A stretch of DNA of 64,000 nucleotides from Pseudomonas chlororaphis (lineage in GTDB: Bacteria > Pseudomonadota > Gammaproteobacteria > Pseudomonadales > Pseudomonadaceae): assembly GCF_001921865.1 (NCBI RefSeq), contig NZ_MSCT01000020.1:186001-250000 (forward strand), given 5' to 3'. Shown one piece after another: positions 52,882 through 62,258 of the stretch; position 1 is the first letter of the stretch, and every line of letters begins with the position of its first letter. The position numbers and the translations under genes are program-made. Below the pieces are notes generated by a model. The model searched no databases and was not told where the DNA came from. It was given only the letters and a program-made list of their open reading frames with translations.

Positions 52882-53748
52882 TTAATTCTTCGCGACGGCG
52901 GGTTGGGCCGTCGTGGGCGCTGCTGGTTCCCGCCAGCCGACGGCCAGGCCGTTGGCATAACGCAGATCGATGCGCGCGATGTTCGTAATCTGTTCTTTCA
53001 GCGTTTTTTCATAAATGGCAATGAAGCGGCGCATCTTCTCCACCAGATGATCGCGACCGAGCAACAGCTCGATACCCGGACCGGCGCTGCCGGCGCCCGT
53101 GGTCAGGAACCAGCTGCCGCGTTCGCGCAATTCCAGACGGGCGATGGAGAATCCCAACGGCCGAAGCATCTGGCTCAACACCTGGTACTGCTGCATCACC
53201 TGTTGCTGGGCCCGCTGCGGGCCGAACAACTGCGGCAAGTGCTCGTAATTCGCCAGTTCACGCGGGGTGAAGGCCTGGCCCTGGTTGTTCAACAGCGCCT
53301 CGTCGCCCCAACGGGCCACCGGCAATTGTTCTTCCAGGCGGATCACCACCTGGTCCGGCCACACGCGCCTGACCTCGGCGTGCGCGATCCATGGCATCTG
53401 TTCCAGCTCGGTGCGCATGCTCGCCAGGTCGATGGTGAAGAAGCTCGACGCGACGTAAGGCGCGATCCGCTGCTGCACCGCCTGCTGGCTGATGTAACTC
53501 AGGTCGCCCTGCACCGCGATCTTGGTGATCGGCCGGTCGGCATAAGGCAACAGGCGTTGCGCGCCTTCGTAAGTGCCAAACCCCAGGGCGACCAGCAACA
53601 CCGGCCACATCAGGCTTTTCAGCACGCCAAAGTTGGCTTTCGGCAGGCGCACCGACATCGGTTCCTTGGCCACCATCCGGCTGGCACCGCGCGGCACCGG
53701 CTTGCGGCCGGGGGCGGGTTGCTGATGACGTAGCTGGGCGCCTTGCAT
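52882..53748 (-). CDS. ftsQ: Cell division protein FtsQ
   Basis: A 288-residue bitopic divisome protein: basic cytoplasmic N-terminus, one transmembrane helix (about 45-62), a periplasmic POTRA domain (ITKIAVQGDLSYISQQAVQQ) and beta domain. It recruits FtsB/FtsL. The ATG has GAGG upstream and starts 4 bases after the ddl stop; the longer frame to 53835 lies inside ddl and is not coding. Confidence 0.96.
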   Translation of the reverse strand: MQGAQLRHQQPAPGRKPVPRGASRMVAKEPMSVRLPKANFGVLKSLMWPVLLVALGFGTYEGAQRLLPYADRPITKIAVQGDLSYISQQAVQQRIAPYVASSFFTIDLASMRTELEQMPWIAHAEVRRVWPDQVVIRLEEQLPVARWGDEALLNNQGQAFTPRELANYEHLPQLFGPQRAQQQVMQQYQVLSQMLRPLGFSIARLELRERGSWFLTTGAGSAGPGIELLLGRDHLVEKMRRFIAIYEKTLKEQITNIARIDLRYANGLAVGWREPAAPTTAQPAVAKN

Positions 53749-53752
53749 GGCC

Positions 53753-54721
53753 TTAACCTCGCGGCTCTGCGTGACTGACGACACTCTCTGCCAGGATGGC
53801 CAGGACCAACTGCTGGAAATCCAGACCGGCGGCACGGGCCGCCATCGGAACCAGGCTGTGATCGGTCATGCCGGGAGCGGTGTTCACTTCCAGGAACCAG
53901 AACTGGCCAGCGGCGTCCTGCATCACGTCGGCACGCGCCCAACCGGCGATACCGAGCGCCCCGCAGGCTTTCGCCGTCAGGTCCATCAGCTCCTGCTCCT
54001 TGTCGCTATCGAGGCCGCACGGAATCCGGTACTGGGTATCGGAAGCCAGGTACTTGGCGTCGTAGTCGTAAAATGTGTGGGGCGTCCCCAGGGCGATCGG
54101 TGGCAACACCTGGCCACGCAGCGTGGCGATGGTGAACTCCGGACCTTGAATCCATTGCTCGACCAGGACTTGCGAATCGTAGGTGCTGGCCGCTTTCCAG
54201 GCGTCGATCAGCTCGGACGCGGAAGTCACTTTGGCCATGCCGATACTGGAACCTTCATGCGCCGGTTTGACGATCAAAGGCAGGCCCAGTTCCGCAACCG
54301 CGGAAATACAATCGGCCTCGGAGCCAAGCACGGCGTGGCGTGGCGTCGGAATGCCGAGGCTGTGCCAGACCTGCTTGGTGCGCAGTTTGTCCATCGCCAG
54401 CGCCGACGCCAGGATGCCGCTGCCGGTGTAAGGAATGCCCAGGCACTCCAACAGGCCCTGCATGCTGCCATCTTCACCGCCACGGCCGTGGAGGATGATG
54501 AAGGCGCGGTCGATCTTCTCGTTCAGCAGGCGCTGCAGGAAGTCGTCGCCGACGTCGATGCCGAACGCATCCACGCCGGCGCTCTGCAAGGCTTCAAGCA
54601 CGGCGTTGCCGGACTTCAGCGAGACTTCGCGCTCGGCGCTCTTGCCGCCGAACAGCACGGCGACCCGCCCGAAATCCTTCGGCGCGAGGGTCGAAAACAG
54701 CGTGGCGTAAGCGGCGGTCAT
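53753..54721 (-). CDS. ddlB: D-alanine--D-alanine ligase
   Basis: A 322-residue ATP-grasp ligase. FGGKSAEREVSLKSG at the N-terminus, IILHGRGGEDG, GSSIGMAKV and FLEVNTAPGMTDHSL are the family's ATP- and substrate-binding motifs. It joins two D-alanines for the UDP-MurNAc pentapeptide. Its ATG overlaps the murC stop (ATGA). Confidence 0.97.
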   Translation of the reverse strand: MTAAYATLFSTLAPKDFGRVAVLFGGKSAEREVSLKSGNAVLEALQSAGVDAFGIDVGDDFLQRLLNEKIDRAFIILHGRGGEDGSMQGLLECLGIPYTGSGILASALAMDKLRTKQVWHSLGIPTPRHAVLGSEADCISAVAELGLPLIVKPAHEGSSIGMAKVTSASELIDAWKAASTYDSQVLVEQWIQGPEFTIATLRGQVLPPIALGTPHTFYDYDAKYLASDTQYRIPCGLDSDKEQELMDLTAKACGALGIAGWARADVMQDAAGQFWFLEVNTAPGMTDHSLVPMAARAAGLDFQQLVLAILAESVVSHAEPRG

Positions 54722-56175
54722 TTCGACTTCCCCTGACCGGCAGGCACGGCGCCCGCAAACAACGGGCTGTTCAACAGTTTCGGCGCAAGACCACCGATAT
54801 CGCCGGCACCCTGGCACAGCAGGATGTCGCCGGCGCGCAGCAACGGCTTGACCAGCGGCGCGAGGTCGACCCCACGCTCGATGTAGATCGGGTCCAGCTG
54901 GCCGCGCTGGCGAATGCTGTGGCACAGCTGGCGGCTGTCCGCCCCCGGGATCGGCTCTTCGCCCGCCGGATAGACTTCCATCAGCAGCAAGACGTTGGCA
55001 TCCGCCAGCACCTGGACGAAATCGTCGTACAGGTCGCGGGTACGACTGAAACGGTGCGGCTGGTAGACCATCACCAGGCGGCGCTCAGGCCAACCGCCGC
55101 GCACGGCCTTGATCACCGCGGCCACTTCGGTCGGGTGGTGGCCGTAGTCGTCCACCAGCATCACGTTGCCGCCTTCCACCGGCAGTTCGCCGTAGACCTG
55201 GAAGCGTCGACCCACGCCCTGGAAGCCGGACAGGCCCTGGACGATGGCTTCGTCGCTGATGCCTTCGTCGCTGGCGATGCAGATGGTTGCCAGGGCGTTC
55301 AGCACATTGTGGTTGCCCGGCATGTTCACCGAGACATCCAGCGGCTCGCGATCGGGGCGCAGCACGGTGAAGAAGGTCTGCATGCCCTGCTGGCGAACAT
55401 TGATCGCCCGTACGTCGGCGTCTTCGTTGAAACCGTAGGTGACCGTCGGACGCTTGACCTGCGGCAGGATCTCGCGCACCACCAGATCGTCCAGGCACAG
55501 CACGGCCAGGCCATAAAACGGCAGGTTGTGCAGGAACTCGACGAAGGTTTTCTTCAACTTGTTGAAGTCGCCATCGTAGGTCGCCATGTGGTCGGCGTCG
55601 ATGTTGGTCACTACCGCTACCAGCGGCTGCAAGTGCAGGAAGCTGGCGTCGCTTTCATCGGCTTCGGCGATCAGGTAGCGGCTGGTCCCCAACTGGGCAT
55701 TGGTACCCGCTGCATTCAGCCGGCCACCGATGACGAAGGTCGGGTCCAGGCCGCCGGCGGCGAACACCGACGCGAGCAGGCTGGTGGTGGTGGTCTTGCC
55801 GTGAGTACCGGCCACGGCGACGCCATGACGGTAACGCATCAGTTCGGCGAGCATTTCCGCGCGCGGCACCACTGGAATCCGGCGTTCCAGGGCGGTGGCC
55901 ACTTCCGGGTTGGAGGTGTTCACGGCGCTGGACACCACCAGCACATCGGCGTTGGCGGCGTTCTCGGCGCGGTGGCCGATGAAAATCTGCGCGCCAAAGG
56001 ACTCGAGGCGCTCGGTCACCGGCGAGGCCTTGAGGTCGGAGCCCGAGACCTGGTAACCCAGGTTGAGCAAGACCTCGGCGATCCCGCACATGCCCACGCC
56101 GCCGATGCCGACGAAGTGGATGCGGCGGATGCGGCGCATTTCCGGTTGTGGCATGGCTTTCTGATTCTCAACCAT
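54718..56175 (-). CDS. murC: UDP-N-acetylmuramate--L-alanine ligase
   Basis: A 485-residue Mur ligase: Rossmann HFVGIGGVGMCGIAE, P-loop GTHGKTTTTS near residue 120, and the C-terminal domain with HHPTEVAAVI. It adds L-Ala to UDP-MurNAc. GGAGG precedes the ATG, which lies 8 bases inside murG. Confidence 0.97.
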   Translation of the reverse strand: MVENQKAMPQPEMRRIRRIHFVGIGGVGMCGIAEVLLNLGYQVSGSDLKASPVTERLESFGAQIFIGHRAENAANADVLVVSSAVNTSNPEVATALERRIPVVPRAEMLAELMRYRHGVAVAGTHGKTTTTSLLASVFAAGGLDPTFVIGGRLNAAGTNAQLGTSRYLIAEADESDASFLHLQPLVAVVTNIDADHMATYDGDFNKLKKTFVEFLHNLPFYGLAVLCLDDLVVREILPQVKRPTVTYGFNEDADVRAINVRQQGMQTFFTVLRPDREPLDVSVNMPGNHNVLNALATICIASDEGISDEAIVQGLSGFQGVGRRFQVYGELPVEGGNVMLVDDYGHHPTEVAAVIKAVRGGWPERRLVMVYQPHRFSRTRDLYDDFVQVLADANVLLLMEVYPAGEEPIPGADSRQLCHSIRQRGQLDPIYIERGVDLAPLVKPLLRAGDILLCQGAGDIGGLAPKLLNSPLFAGAVPAGQGKSK

Positions 56176-57238
56176 GGGCCACCTCCAGACAGATATCGAC
56201 CACGCTACGGGTGGCATCGGGTTTGGCCAGGCGACGAGCTGCGCCGGCCATGTTGTCGAGTCGTTCCGGTTGCATCAAAACCTCTGTCAGGCGAGCGGCA
56301 AGGTCCGCTGCGCCAGTCGTTCTTTGCGGCATCAGGAAGGCGGCGCCTTCACGAGCCAAATAATCGGCATTGCGGGTCTGGTGATCGTCGATGGCGTGGG
56401 GCAAGGGCACGAGCAACGAAGGCAGACCGGCGGCAGCCAGTTCACTGACGGTCAACGCGCCTGCGCGACAGACCACCAGGTCAGCCCAGCCATAGGCGTG
56501 GGCCATGTCTTTGATGAACGGCTGCACTTGCGCCTCGACGCCAGCGGCGCGATAGCGCTCTGCAGTCACTTCATCGTGGTTTTTACCGGCCTGATGGAAC
56601 ACTTCCGGGCGCAGCTCGGGGGAGACCAGCGCCAGGGCTTCAGGCAGCAACTTGTTCAACGGCTCCGCTCCCAGGCTTCCGCCCAGGATCAGCAAACGCG
56701 CCTTGCGTCCGGCCAGGGCCTCGCGCGGTGTATCGAGGAACAGCTCGGTGCGTACCGGATTGCCAGTAGTACGCCGGCTGCTGGAGGCACCGAAGGTGTC
56801 CGGGAAAGCTTCGCAGACTCGGGCCGACAACGGCACCAGCAGCCGATTGGCGGTACCCGCGACCGCGTTCTGTTCATGAACGATGACCGGCACGCCAGAC
56901 AGTTTTGCCGCGACACCGCCAGGGCCAGTCACATAACCGCCAAAGCCCAGCACACAGACCGGCTTGAGCTGGCGAATGATCCGGCGCGCCTGCAACACCG
57001 CCTTGATCAGCACGAAAGGCGCCTTGAGCAAGGACAGTTTGCTTTTGCCGCGCAGGCCGCTGACGTTGATCAGGTGCAGTTGCAGACCGGCGCTCGGCAC
57101 CAGTTCGTTTTCGATGCCGCGCGGCGTGCCGAGCCAGTGCACGGTATAACCGCGCGCCTGGAACTCGCGGGCACAAGCCAGCGCCGGGAACACGTGGCCG
57201 CCGGTGCCTCCGGCCATGATCAGCACGTTAGCGCCCAT
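56168..57238 (-). CDS. murG: UDP-GlcNAc transferase MurG
   Basis: A 356-residue GT-B glycosyltransferase. The glycine-rich GGTGGHVFPALA N-terminal loop and the C-terminal CRAGALTVSELAAAGLPSLLVPLPHA donor-binding region are intact. It makes lipid II from lipid I on the inner face of the membrane. Its start lies 11 bases inside ftsW; the longer frame is ftsW out of frame. Confidence 0.97.
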   Translation of the reverse strand: MGANVLIMAGGTGGHVFPALACAREFQARGYTVHWLGTPRGIENELVPSAGLQLHLINVSGLRGKSKLSLLKAPFVLIKAVLQARRIIRQLKPVCVLGFGGYVTGPGGVAAKLSGVPVIVHEQNAVAGTANRLLVPLSARVCEAFPDTFGASSSRRTTGNPVRTELFLDTPREALAGRKARLLILGGSLGAEPLNKLLPEALALVSPELRPEVFHQAGKNHDEVTAERYRAAGVEAQVQPFIKDMAHAYGWADLVVCRAGALTVSELAAAGLPSLLVPLPHAIDDHQTRNADYLAREGAAFLMPQRTTGAADLAARLTEVLMQPERLDNMAGAARRLAKPDATRSVVDICLEVAHG

Positions 57239-58445
57239 GGCTTGGCTCCTCGGCGAAGTCGCTCTCGCTGAACTCCATCTCTTCGCTGCCCAGGTGGGTC
57301 CGACTCTCCCACTCGATGCGCAGCAACAAGCCAAGACAGGCACAGCAGATCACCAGCGAGCTGCCGCCATAACTGAGGAACGGCAAAGTCAGGCCCTTGG
57401 TCGGCAGCAGGCCGACGTTCACCCCGATGTTGATCAGGAACTGGCCGATCCACAGGAACGACAGGCCATACGCGACGTAGGCGGCAAAGAACTGCTTGGC
57501 TTTCTCGGCCCACAGGCCGATGTACATGCCGCGGATACAGACAAAGACGAACAACGCCACCGTGCACAGCGAGCCCACGGCACCCAGCTCTTCGGCCAGG
57601 ACCGAGAACACGAAGTCGGTGTGGGCTTCCGGCAGGTAGAACTGTTTCTGCACGCTGTTGCCCAGGCCCACGCCCAGCCATTCGCCGCGACCGAAAGCGA
57701 TCAGGGCCTGGGACAGCTGGTAGCCGGCGCCGAACTGGTCGGCCCAGGGGTCGGCAAAGTTGGTCAGGCGCGCCATCCGATACGGCTGCATCTGGATCAA
57801 CAGGACCACCGCCGCGACCGCCAGGACCACCATCAGGGAGAATCGGAACAGCCCGACCCCGCCGAGGAACAGCATCGCCGCGGCGGCCCCCATCATCACC
57901 ACGGTGGCACCGAAGTCCGGTTCCATCAGCAGCAGGCCCGCCATCGGCAACAGCACGATGAACGGCTTGAAGAAGCCCATCCAGCTTTCGCGTACTTCTT
58001 TCTGGCGACGCACCAGATAACCGGCGAGGTAGATCACCACGAACACCTTGGCGATCTCGGAAGGCTGGACGTTGAAGAAGCTGAAGCCGATCCAGCGCAT
58101 CGAACCGTTCACTTCGCGGCCGATCCCCGGGATGATCACCATCACCAGCAGGCCGAACGCGCCGATCAGCATCATCCAGCCCAGGCGTTGCCAGGTGGCG
58201 ATCGGGATCATCATGGTGACGATGCAGGCGCCCAGGCCGATCACGATATAGATCAGGTGGCGAATCATGTAGTACAGGGCGCTGCCCGACTGCGCCGCCG
58301 CCACTTCGGTGGACGCCGAGGCGATCATGATCAGGCCAAGGCCCAGCAACGTCAGGCAACCGGCGAGCATCGGGAAGTCGAGATCGATACCGCGCCCAGT
58401 GATGAGCGGCGACGGGTAAGGCTTGATGATACTTCTCAGGTTCAT
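57228..58445 (-). CDS. ftsW: Septal peptidoglycan glycosyltransferase FtsW
   Basis: A 405-residue SEDS protein with ten predicted membrane helices. QPSEIAK, the conserved MEPDFG aspartate loop, and the C-terminal LPFLSYGGSSL are hallmark motifs. It polymerises lipid II with FtsI at the septum. Its ATG overlaps the murD stop (ATGA). Confidence 0.97.
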   Translation of the reverse strand: MNLRSIIKPYPSPLITGRGIDLDFPMLAGCLTLLGLGLIMIASASTEVAAAQSGSALYYMIRHLIYIVIGLGACIVTMMIPIATWQRLGWMMLIGAFGLLVMVIIPGIGREVNGSMRWIGFSFFNVQPSEIAKVFVVIYLAGYLVRRQKEVRESWMGFFKPFIVLLPMAGLLLMEPDFGATVVMMGAAAAMLFLGGVGLFRFSLMVVLAVAAVVLLIQMQPYRMARLTNFADPWADQFGAGYQLSQALIAFGRGEWLGVGLGNSVQKQFYLPEAHTDFVFSVLAEELGAVGSLCTVALFVFVCIRGMYIGLWAEKAKQFFAAYVAYGLSFLWIGQFLINIGVNVGLLPTKGLTLPFLSYGGSSLVICCACLGLLLRIEWESRTHLGSEEMEFSESDFAEEPSHGR

Positions 58446-59788
58446 GCCAATTCCTCCACGGCGCGGACGAACTGGTGACCACGGTCTTCGTAATTCTTGA
58501 ACATGTCGAAACTGGCGCAGGCTGGCGACAGCAGCACCACGTCGCCGGCCTGGGCGGCGGCACGGCATTGCGCCACGGCTTCTGCCAGCGAGCCAACGCG
58601 AAGCAGCGGCACGGCTTCGCCGATGGCCTCGCCGATCTTGTCGGAATCCCGGCCCATAAGGATCACGGCGCGGCAGTTGGCCGCCACCGGATCGCGCAGA
58701 TCCTTGAACTCGGCGCCCTTGCCGTCGCCACCGGCGATCAGCACGATCTTGCCTTCGATGTCCGCGCCCAACCCTTCGATGGCCGCCAGAGCGGCGCCCA
58801 CGTTGGTGGCCTTGGAATCGTTGTAATAACCCACGCCGTCGAGGTCGCGGACCCACTGGCAGCGGTGTTCGAGGCCGGCGAAGGTACGCAGCGCCGAAAG
58901 CATGGCGTCGAACGGCAGGCCGACCGCATGCCCCAGGGCCAGCGCCGCCAGGGCGTTGGACTGGTTATGGGCGCCACGGACCTTCAACTCGCGCACCGGC
59001 ATCAGGTTGCGGAACTCGAAGGCCAGGTACTTCTCGCCCTCTTCTTCGCGCAGGCCGAACGCCTTGAAATCGGGTTGGCTCAGGCCGAAGGTCCAGCACG
59101 GCAGGCCTTCGCCGATCAGCGGCCGGGTCAACGCGTCCTGACGGTTGAACACCACTTGCCGGGCGCCGCGGAAGATCCGGTGCTTGGCCAGGTGATACGC
59201 CGGCAGGCCGCTGTAGCGGTCCATGTGGTCTTCGCTGATGTTCAACACGGTGGCCACTTCGGCGCCCAGCTGATCGGTGGTTTCCAGCTGGAAGCTGGAC
59301 AGTTCCATGACGTACAGCTCGACGTCGTCGCTGAGCAGGTCCAGCGCCGGGGTACCGAGGTTGCCGCCCACGGCGACACGCTTGCCGGCAGCCGCCGCCA
59401 TTTCCCCAACCAGGGTGGTGACGGTGCTTTTCGCATTGGAACCGCTAATGGCGACAATCGGCGCCTTCGCGTTACGCGCGAACAGCTCGATATCACCGGA
59501 AAGTTTCACCCCACGGGCGGCGGCGGCTTGCAGGGCCGGGGTCGCCAGGGCCAGGCCGGGGCTCACGTAGAGCTCGTCGGCACGGCACAGGAACTCGACG
59601 TCCAGCTCGCCACAACGCACTTCCACCTGCGGAAAGTCACGCCGCAGCGTGGCCAGTTCCGGTGGATTTTCCCGCGTATCGGCCACGGCAAACGCCACGC
59701 CCCGGTTCGCCAGGAAGCGAACCAGGGACATGCCGCTCTTGCCGAGGCCGACAACGATGCGGAAGTGGTCAGAAGCGATCAGAGACAC
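58442..59788 (-). CDS. murD: UDP-MurNAc-L-Ala--D-glutamate ligase
   Basis: A 448-residue Mur ligase with P-loop SGSNAKSTVTTL, ISEDHMDRY and YNDSKATNVGAA motifs. It adds D-Glu to UDP-MurNAc-L-Ala. The start is GTG, with GAGG upstream, 5 bases after mraY. Confidence 0.97.
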   Translation of the reverse strand: MSLIASDHFRIVVGLGKSGMSLVRFLANRGVAFAVADTRENPPELATLRRDFPQVEVRCGELDVEFLCRADELYVSPGLALATPALQAAAARGVKLSGDIELFARNAKAPIVAISGSNAKSTVTTLVGEMAAAAGKRVAVGGNLGTPALDLLSDDVELYVMELSSFQLETTDQLGAEVATVLNISEDHMDRYSGLPAYHLAKHRIFRGARQVVFNRQDALTRPLIGEGLPCWTFGLSQPDFKAFGLREEEGEKYLAFEFRNLMPVRELKVRGAHNQSNALAALALGHAVGLPFDAMLSALRTFAGLEHRCQWVRDLDGVGYYNDSKATNVGAALAAIEGLGADIEGKIVLIAGGDGKGAEFKDLRDPVAANCRAVILMGRDSDKIGEAIGEAVPLLRVGSLAEAVAQCRAAAQAGDVVLLSPACASFDMFKNYEDRGHQFVRAVEELA

Positions 59789-59793
59789 TCGTT

Positions 59794-60876
59794 CTACCTC
59801 AGCTTCAGGGTGGCAAGGCCGATCAGCACGAGAATCACGGTGATGATCCAGAAACGGACGATCACACGCGGCTCGGGCCAGCCCTTGAGTTCAAAGTGGT
59901 GGTGAATCGGCGCCATACGGAATACGCGACGGCCGGTCAGCTTGAAGGAGGCAACCTGGATGACCACCGACAGGGTTTCCATCACGAATACGCCGCCCAT
60001 GATGAACAGGACGATTTCCTGACGGACGATCACCGCGATGGTGCCCAGGGCCGCGCCCAGGGCCAGCGCGCCGACGTCACCCATGAAGACTTGAGCCGGA
60101 TAGGTGTTGAACCACAGGAAGCCCAGGCCGGCACCGATCAGCGCGCCGCAGAACACAATCAGCTCGCCCGCGCCCGGCACATAAGGAATCAGCAGGTATT
60201 CGGCGAACTTCACGTTACCCGACAGGTAGCAGAAGATGCCCAGGGCGCCGCCCACCATCACGGTCGGCATGATCGCCAGGCCGTCGAGGCCGTCGGTCAG
60301 GTTGACCGCGTTGCTGGAGCCGACAATCACGAAGTAGGTCAGGACCACGAAACCAATACCCAGCGGAATGCTGAAATCCTTGAGCATCGGGATCAGCAAG
60401 GTGGTTTCGACCGGGGTTTGCGCGGTGACATACAGGAAGATCGCCGCGCCCAGGCCAAACACCGACTGCCAGAAATACTTCCAGCGGCTAGGCAGGCCAC
60501 GGGAGTTTTTCTCGATGACCTTGCGATAGTCGTCGACCCAGCCAATGGCGCCGAACAGCAGGGTGACCAGCAGCACCACCCACACATAACGGTTGCTCAG
60601 GTCCGCCCACAGCAGGGTGCTGACACCGATGGCCGAAAGGATCAACGCGCCGCCCATGGTCGGGGTACCCGACTTGGACAAGTGCGATTGCGGCCCATCG
60701 TTACGCACAGCCTGGCCAATCTGGCGGTTCTGCAAGGTGCGGATCATCCACGGCCCCAGCCACAAGGACAGCACCAGTGCAGTCAGTACTCCGAGAATCC
60801 CGCGCAGGGTCAGGTACTGAAAGACCGCGAAGCCTTTGTAGAACTGTTGCAGGTACTCCGCTAGCAGCAGCAGCAT
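59794..60876 (-). CDS. mraY: Phospho-MurNAc-pentapeptide transferase
   Basis: A 360-residue ten-helix membrane enzyme. GTPTMGG, the aspartate loop with GWVDDYRKV, NAVNLTDGLDGLA, and the APIHHHFELKGWPE histidine loop are intact. It forms lipid I on undecaprenyl phosphate. Its ATG overlaps the murF stop by one base (TAATG). Confidence 0.98.
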   Translation of the reverse strand: MLLLLAEYLQQFYKGFAVFQYLTLRGILGVLTALVLSLWLGPWMIRTLQNRQIGQAVRNDGPQSHLSKSGTPTMGGALILSAIGVSTLLWADLSNRYVWVVLLVTLLFGAIGWVDDYRKVIEKNSRGLPSRWKYFWQSVFGLGAAIFLYVTAQTPVETTLLIPMLKDFSIPLGIGFVVLTYFVIVGSSNAVNLTDGLDGLAIMPTVMVGGALGIFCYLSGNVKFAEYLLIPYVPGAGELIVFCGALIGAGLGFLWFNTYPAQVFMGDVGALALGAALGTIAVIVRQEIVLFIMGGVFVMETLSVVIQVASFKLTGRRVFRMAPIHHHFELKGWPEPRVIVRFWIITVILVLIGLATLKLR

Positions 60877-62258
60877 TAATGTTTCTCTCCGTTTTTTTCT
60901 TGAAGATGGGAACCACACAAAGCCGCGACGATGTTTTCCATCACCGCGCTGCGCGATCCCTTGATCAAAATAGTGGTGTTTGTATCTTGCTCGGCGCCCA
61001 GGGCTGCGATCAGCTCGGCCTGGCTGGCGAAGTGTTGGCCGTGCTCACCGAAGGCCGCGACCGCATGGGCCATCATCGGGCCCACGGCGTAGAGCGCCGA
61101 CACCTTGCCAGCGGCATAAGCACCCACATCGCGGTGCCCCTGCTCCGCCCAATCGCCCAACTCGCCGATATCTCCGAGCACCAGGACGGTGCGGCCGGAA
61201 AAGCCGGCGAGTATATCAACGGCGGCGCACATTGAGGTGGGGTTCGCGTTGTAGGTGTCGTCGATCACCCGCATGCCGTTTTTCGTCAGTTGTGCGACGG
61301 TACGACCCTTGACCGGCTGTACCGCATTGAGGCCGGTGGCGATGCCGAACAACGACACGCCCAAGGCATGGGCAGCAGCGGCAGCAGCCAAGGCATTGGC
61401 GACGTTATGAGTGCCCAACAGGTTCAATTGGACCCGCTCGGCGCCGTTACCGGCGTGCAGCGTGAAATTCGGGCAGCCACGGACATCGCGTTCGATAGCC
61501 GAGGCATAGAAATCGGCAGCCGTATTGCTCAGGGCGAAACTCAGCACCTGACGGCCGTTGGCGCGGGCTTTCCAGATCGGGAAGGCCTTGTCGTCGAGGT
61601 TGAGCACGGCGATACCGGAAGTATCCAGCCCCTCGAGGATCTCGCCCTTGGCTTCGACGATTTTTTCTGGCCCACCAAATTCGCCGACATGGGCGGTACC
61701 GGCATTATTAATGACGGCGACCTGCGGTTTGGTCATCGCCACGGTGTAGGCAATTTCGCCGATGCGCGAGGCGCCCAGCTCGATCACTGCCGCGGTGTGC
61801 TTCGGGGCCAGTTCCAGCAGGGTCAGTGGCGCACCCAGGTCGTTGTTCAGGTTGCCGCGAGTGGCCAGCACCGGGCCGCGGGTCCGCAGGATGCTGGCGA
61901 GCATCTCCTTGACCGTGGTCTTGCCGCTGGAACCGGTAATCGCCGCGACCGGCCGGGTGAACGCGGCACGATTCAACGCCCCCAGTTGGCCGAGAGCCTG
62001 CCGGGTATCGCTGACCAGCAATTGCGGCAGCGTGCTATCGGGCACTTCGCGCTCGACCAGAGCACCCACCGCGCCCTTGGCCGCGACTTCATTCAAATAG
62101 TCATGGCCGTCGAAGCGCGGGCCGGCCAGCGCAATAAAGAGCTGGCCCGGCTTGATCGCCCGGCTGTCGATGCTCACGCCGTCGAAGCTGCAATCGCCAG
62201 CCAGCAGGCGGCCAGCCAATGGCCCGATGAGTTCGCTGAGTTTCAAGGCCTTAAGCAT
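60876..62258 (-). CDS. murF: UDP-MurNAc-tripeptide--D-Ala-D-Ala ligase
   Basis: A 460-residue Mur ligase: P-loop GSSGKTTVKEML near residue 110, AGTAHVGEFG, and DTYNANPTSM. It attaches the D-Ala-D-Ala made by Ddl. The ATG overlaps murE by 8 bases. Confidence 0.97.
   Translation of the reverse strand: MLKALKLSELIGPLAGRLLAGDCSFDGVSIDSRAIKPGQLFIALAGPRFDGHDYLNEVAAKGAVGALVEREVPDSTLPQLLVSDTRQALGQLGALNRAAFTRPVAAITGSSGKTTVKEMLASILRTRGPVLATRGNLNNDLGAPLTLLELAPKHTAAVIELGASRIGEIAYTVAMTKPQVAVINNAGTAHVGEFGGPEKIVEAKGEILEGLDTSGIAVLNLDDKAFPIWKARANGRQVLSFALSNTAADFYASAIERDVRGCPNFTLHAGNGAERVQLNLLGTHNVANALAAAAAAHALGVSLFGIATGLNAVQPVKGRTVAQLTKNGMRVIDDTYNANPTSMCAAVDILAGFSGRTVLVLGDIGELGDWAEQGHRDVGAYAAGKVSALYAVGPMMAHAVAAFGEHGQHFASQAELIAALGAEQDTNTTILIKGSRSAVMENIVAALCGSHLQEKNGEKH

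Noticed and set aside
51802..53733. A 643-residue plus-strand open frame opposite ftsA and ftsQ
   Set aside because: Antisense to two core division genes; composition is that of a shadow frame.
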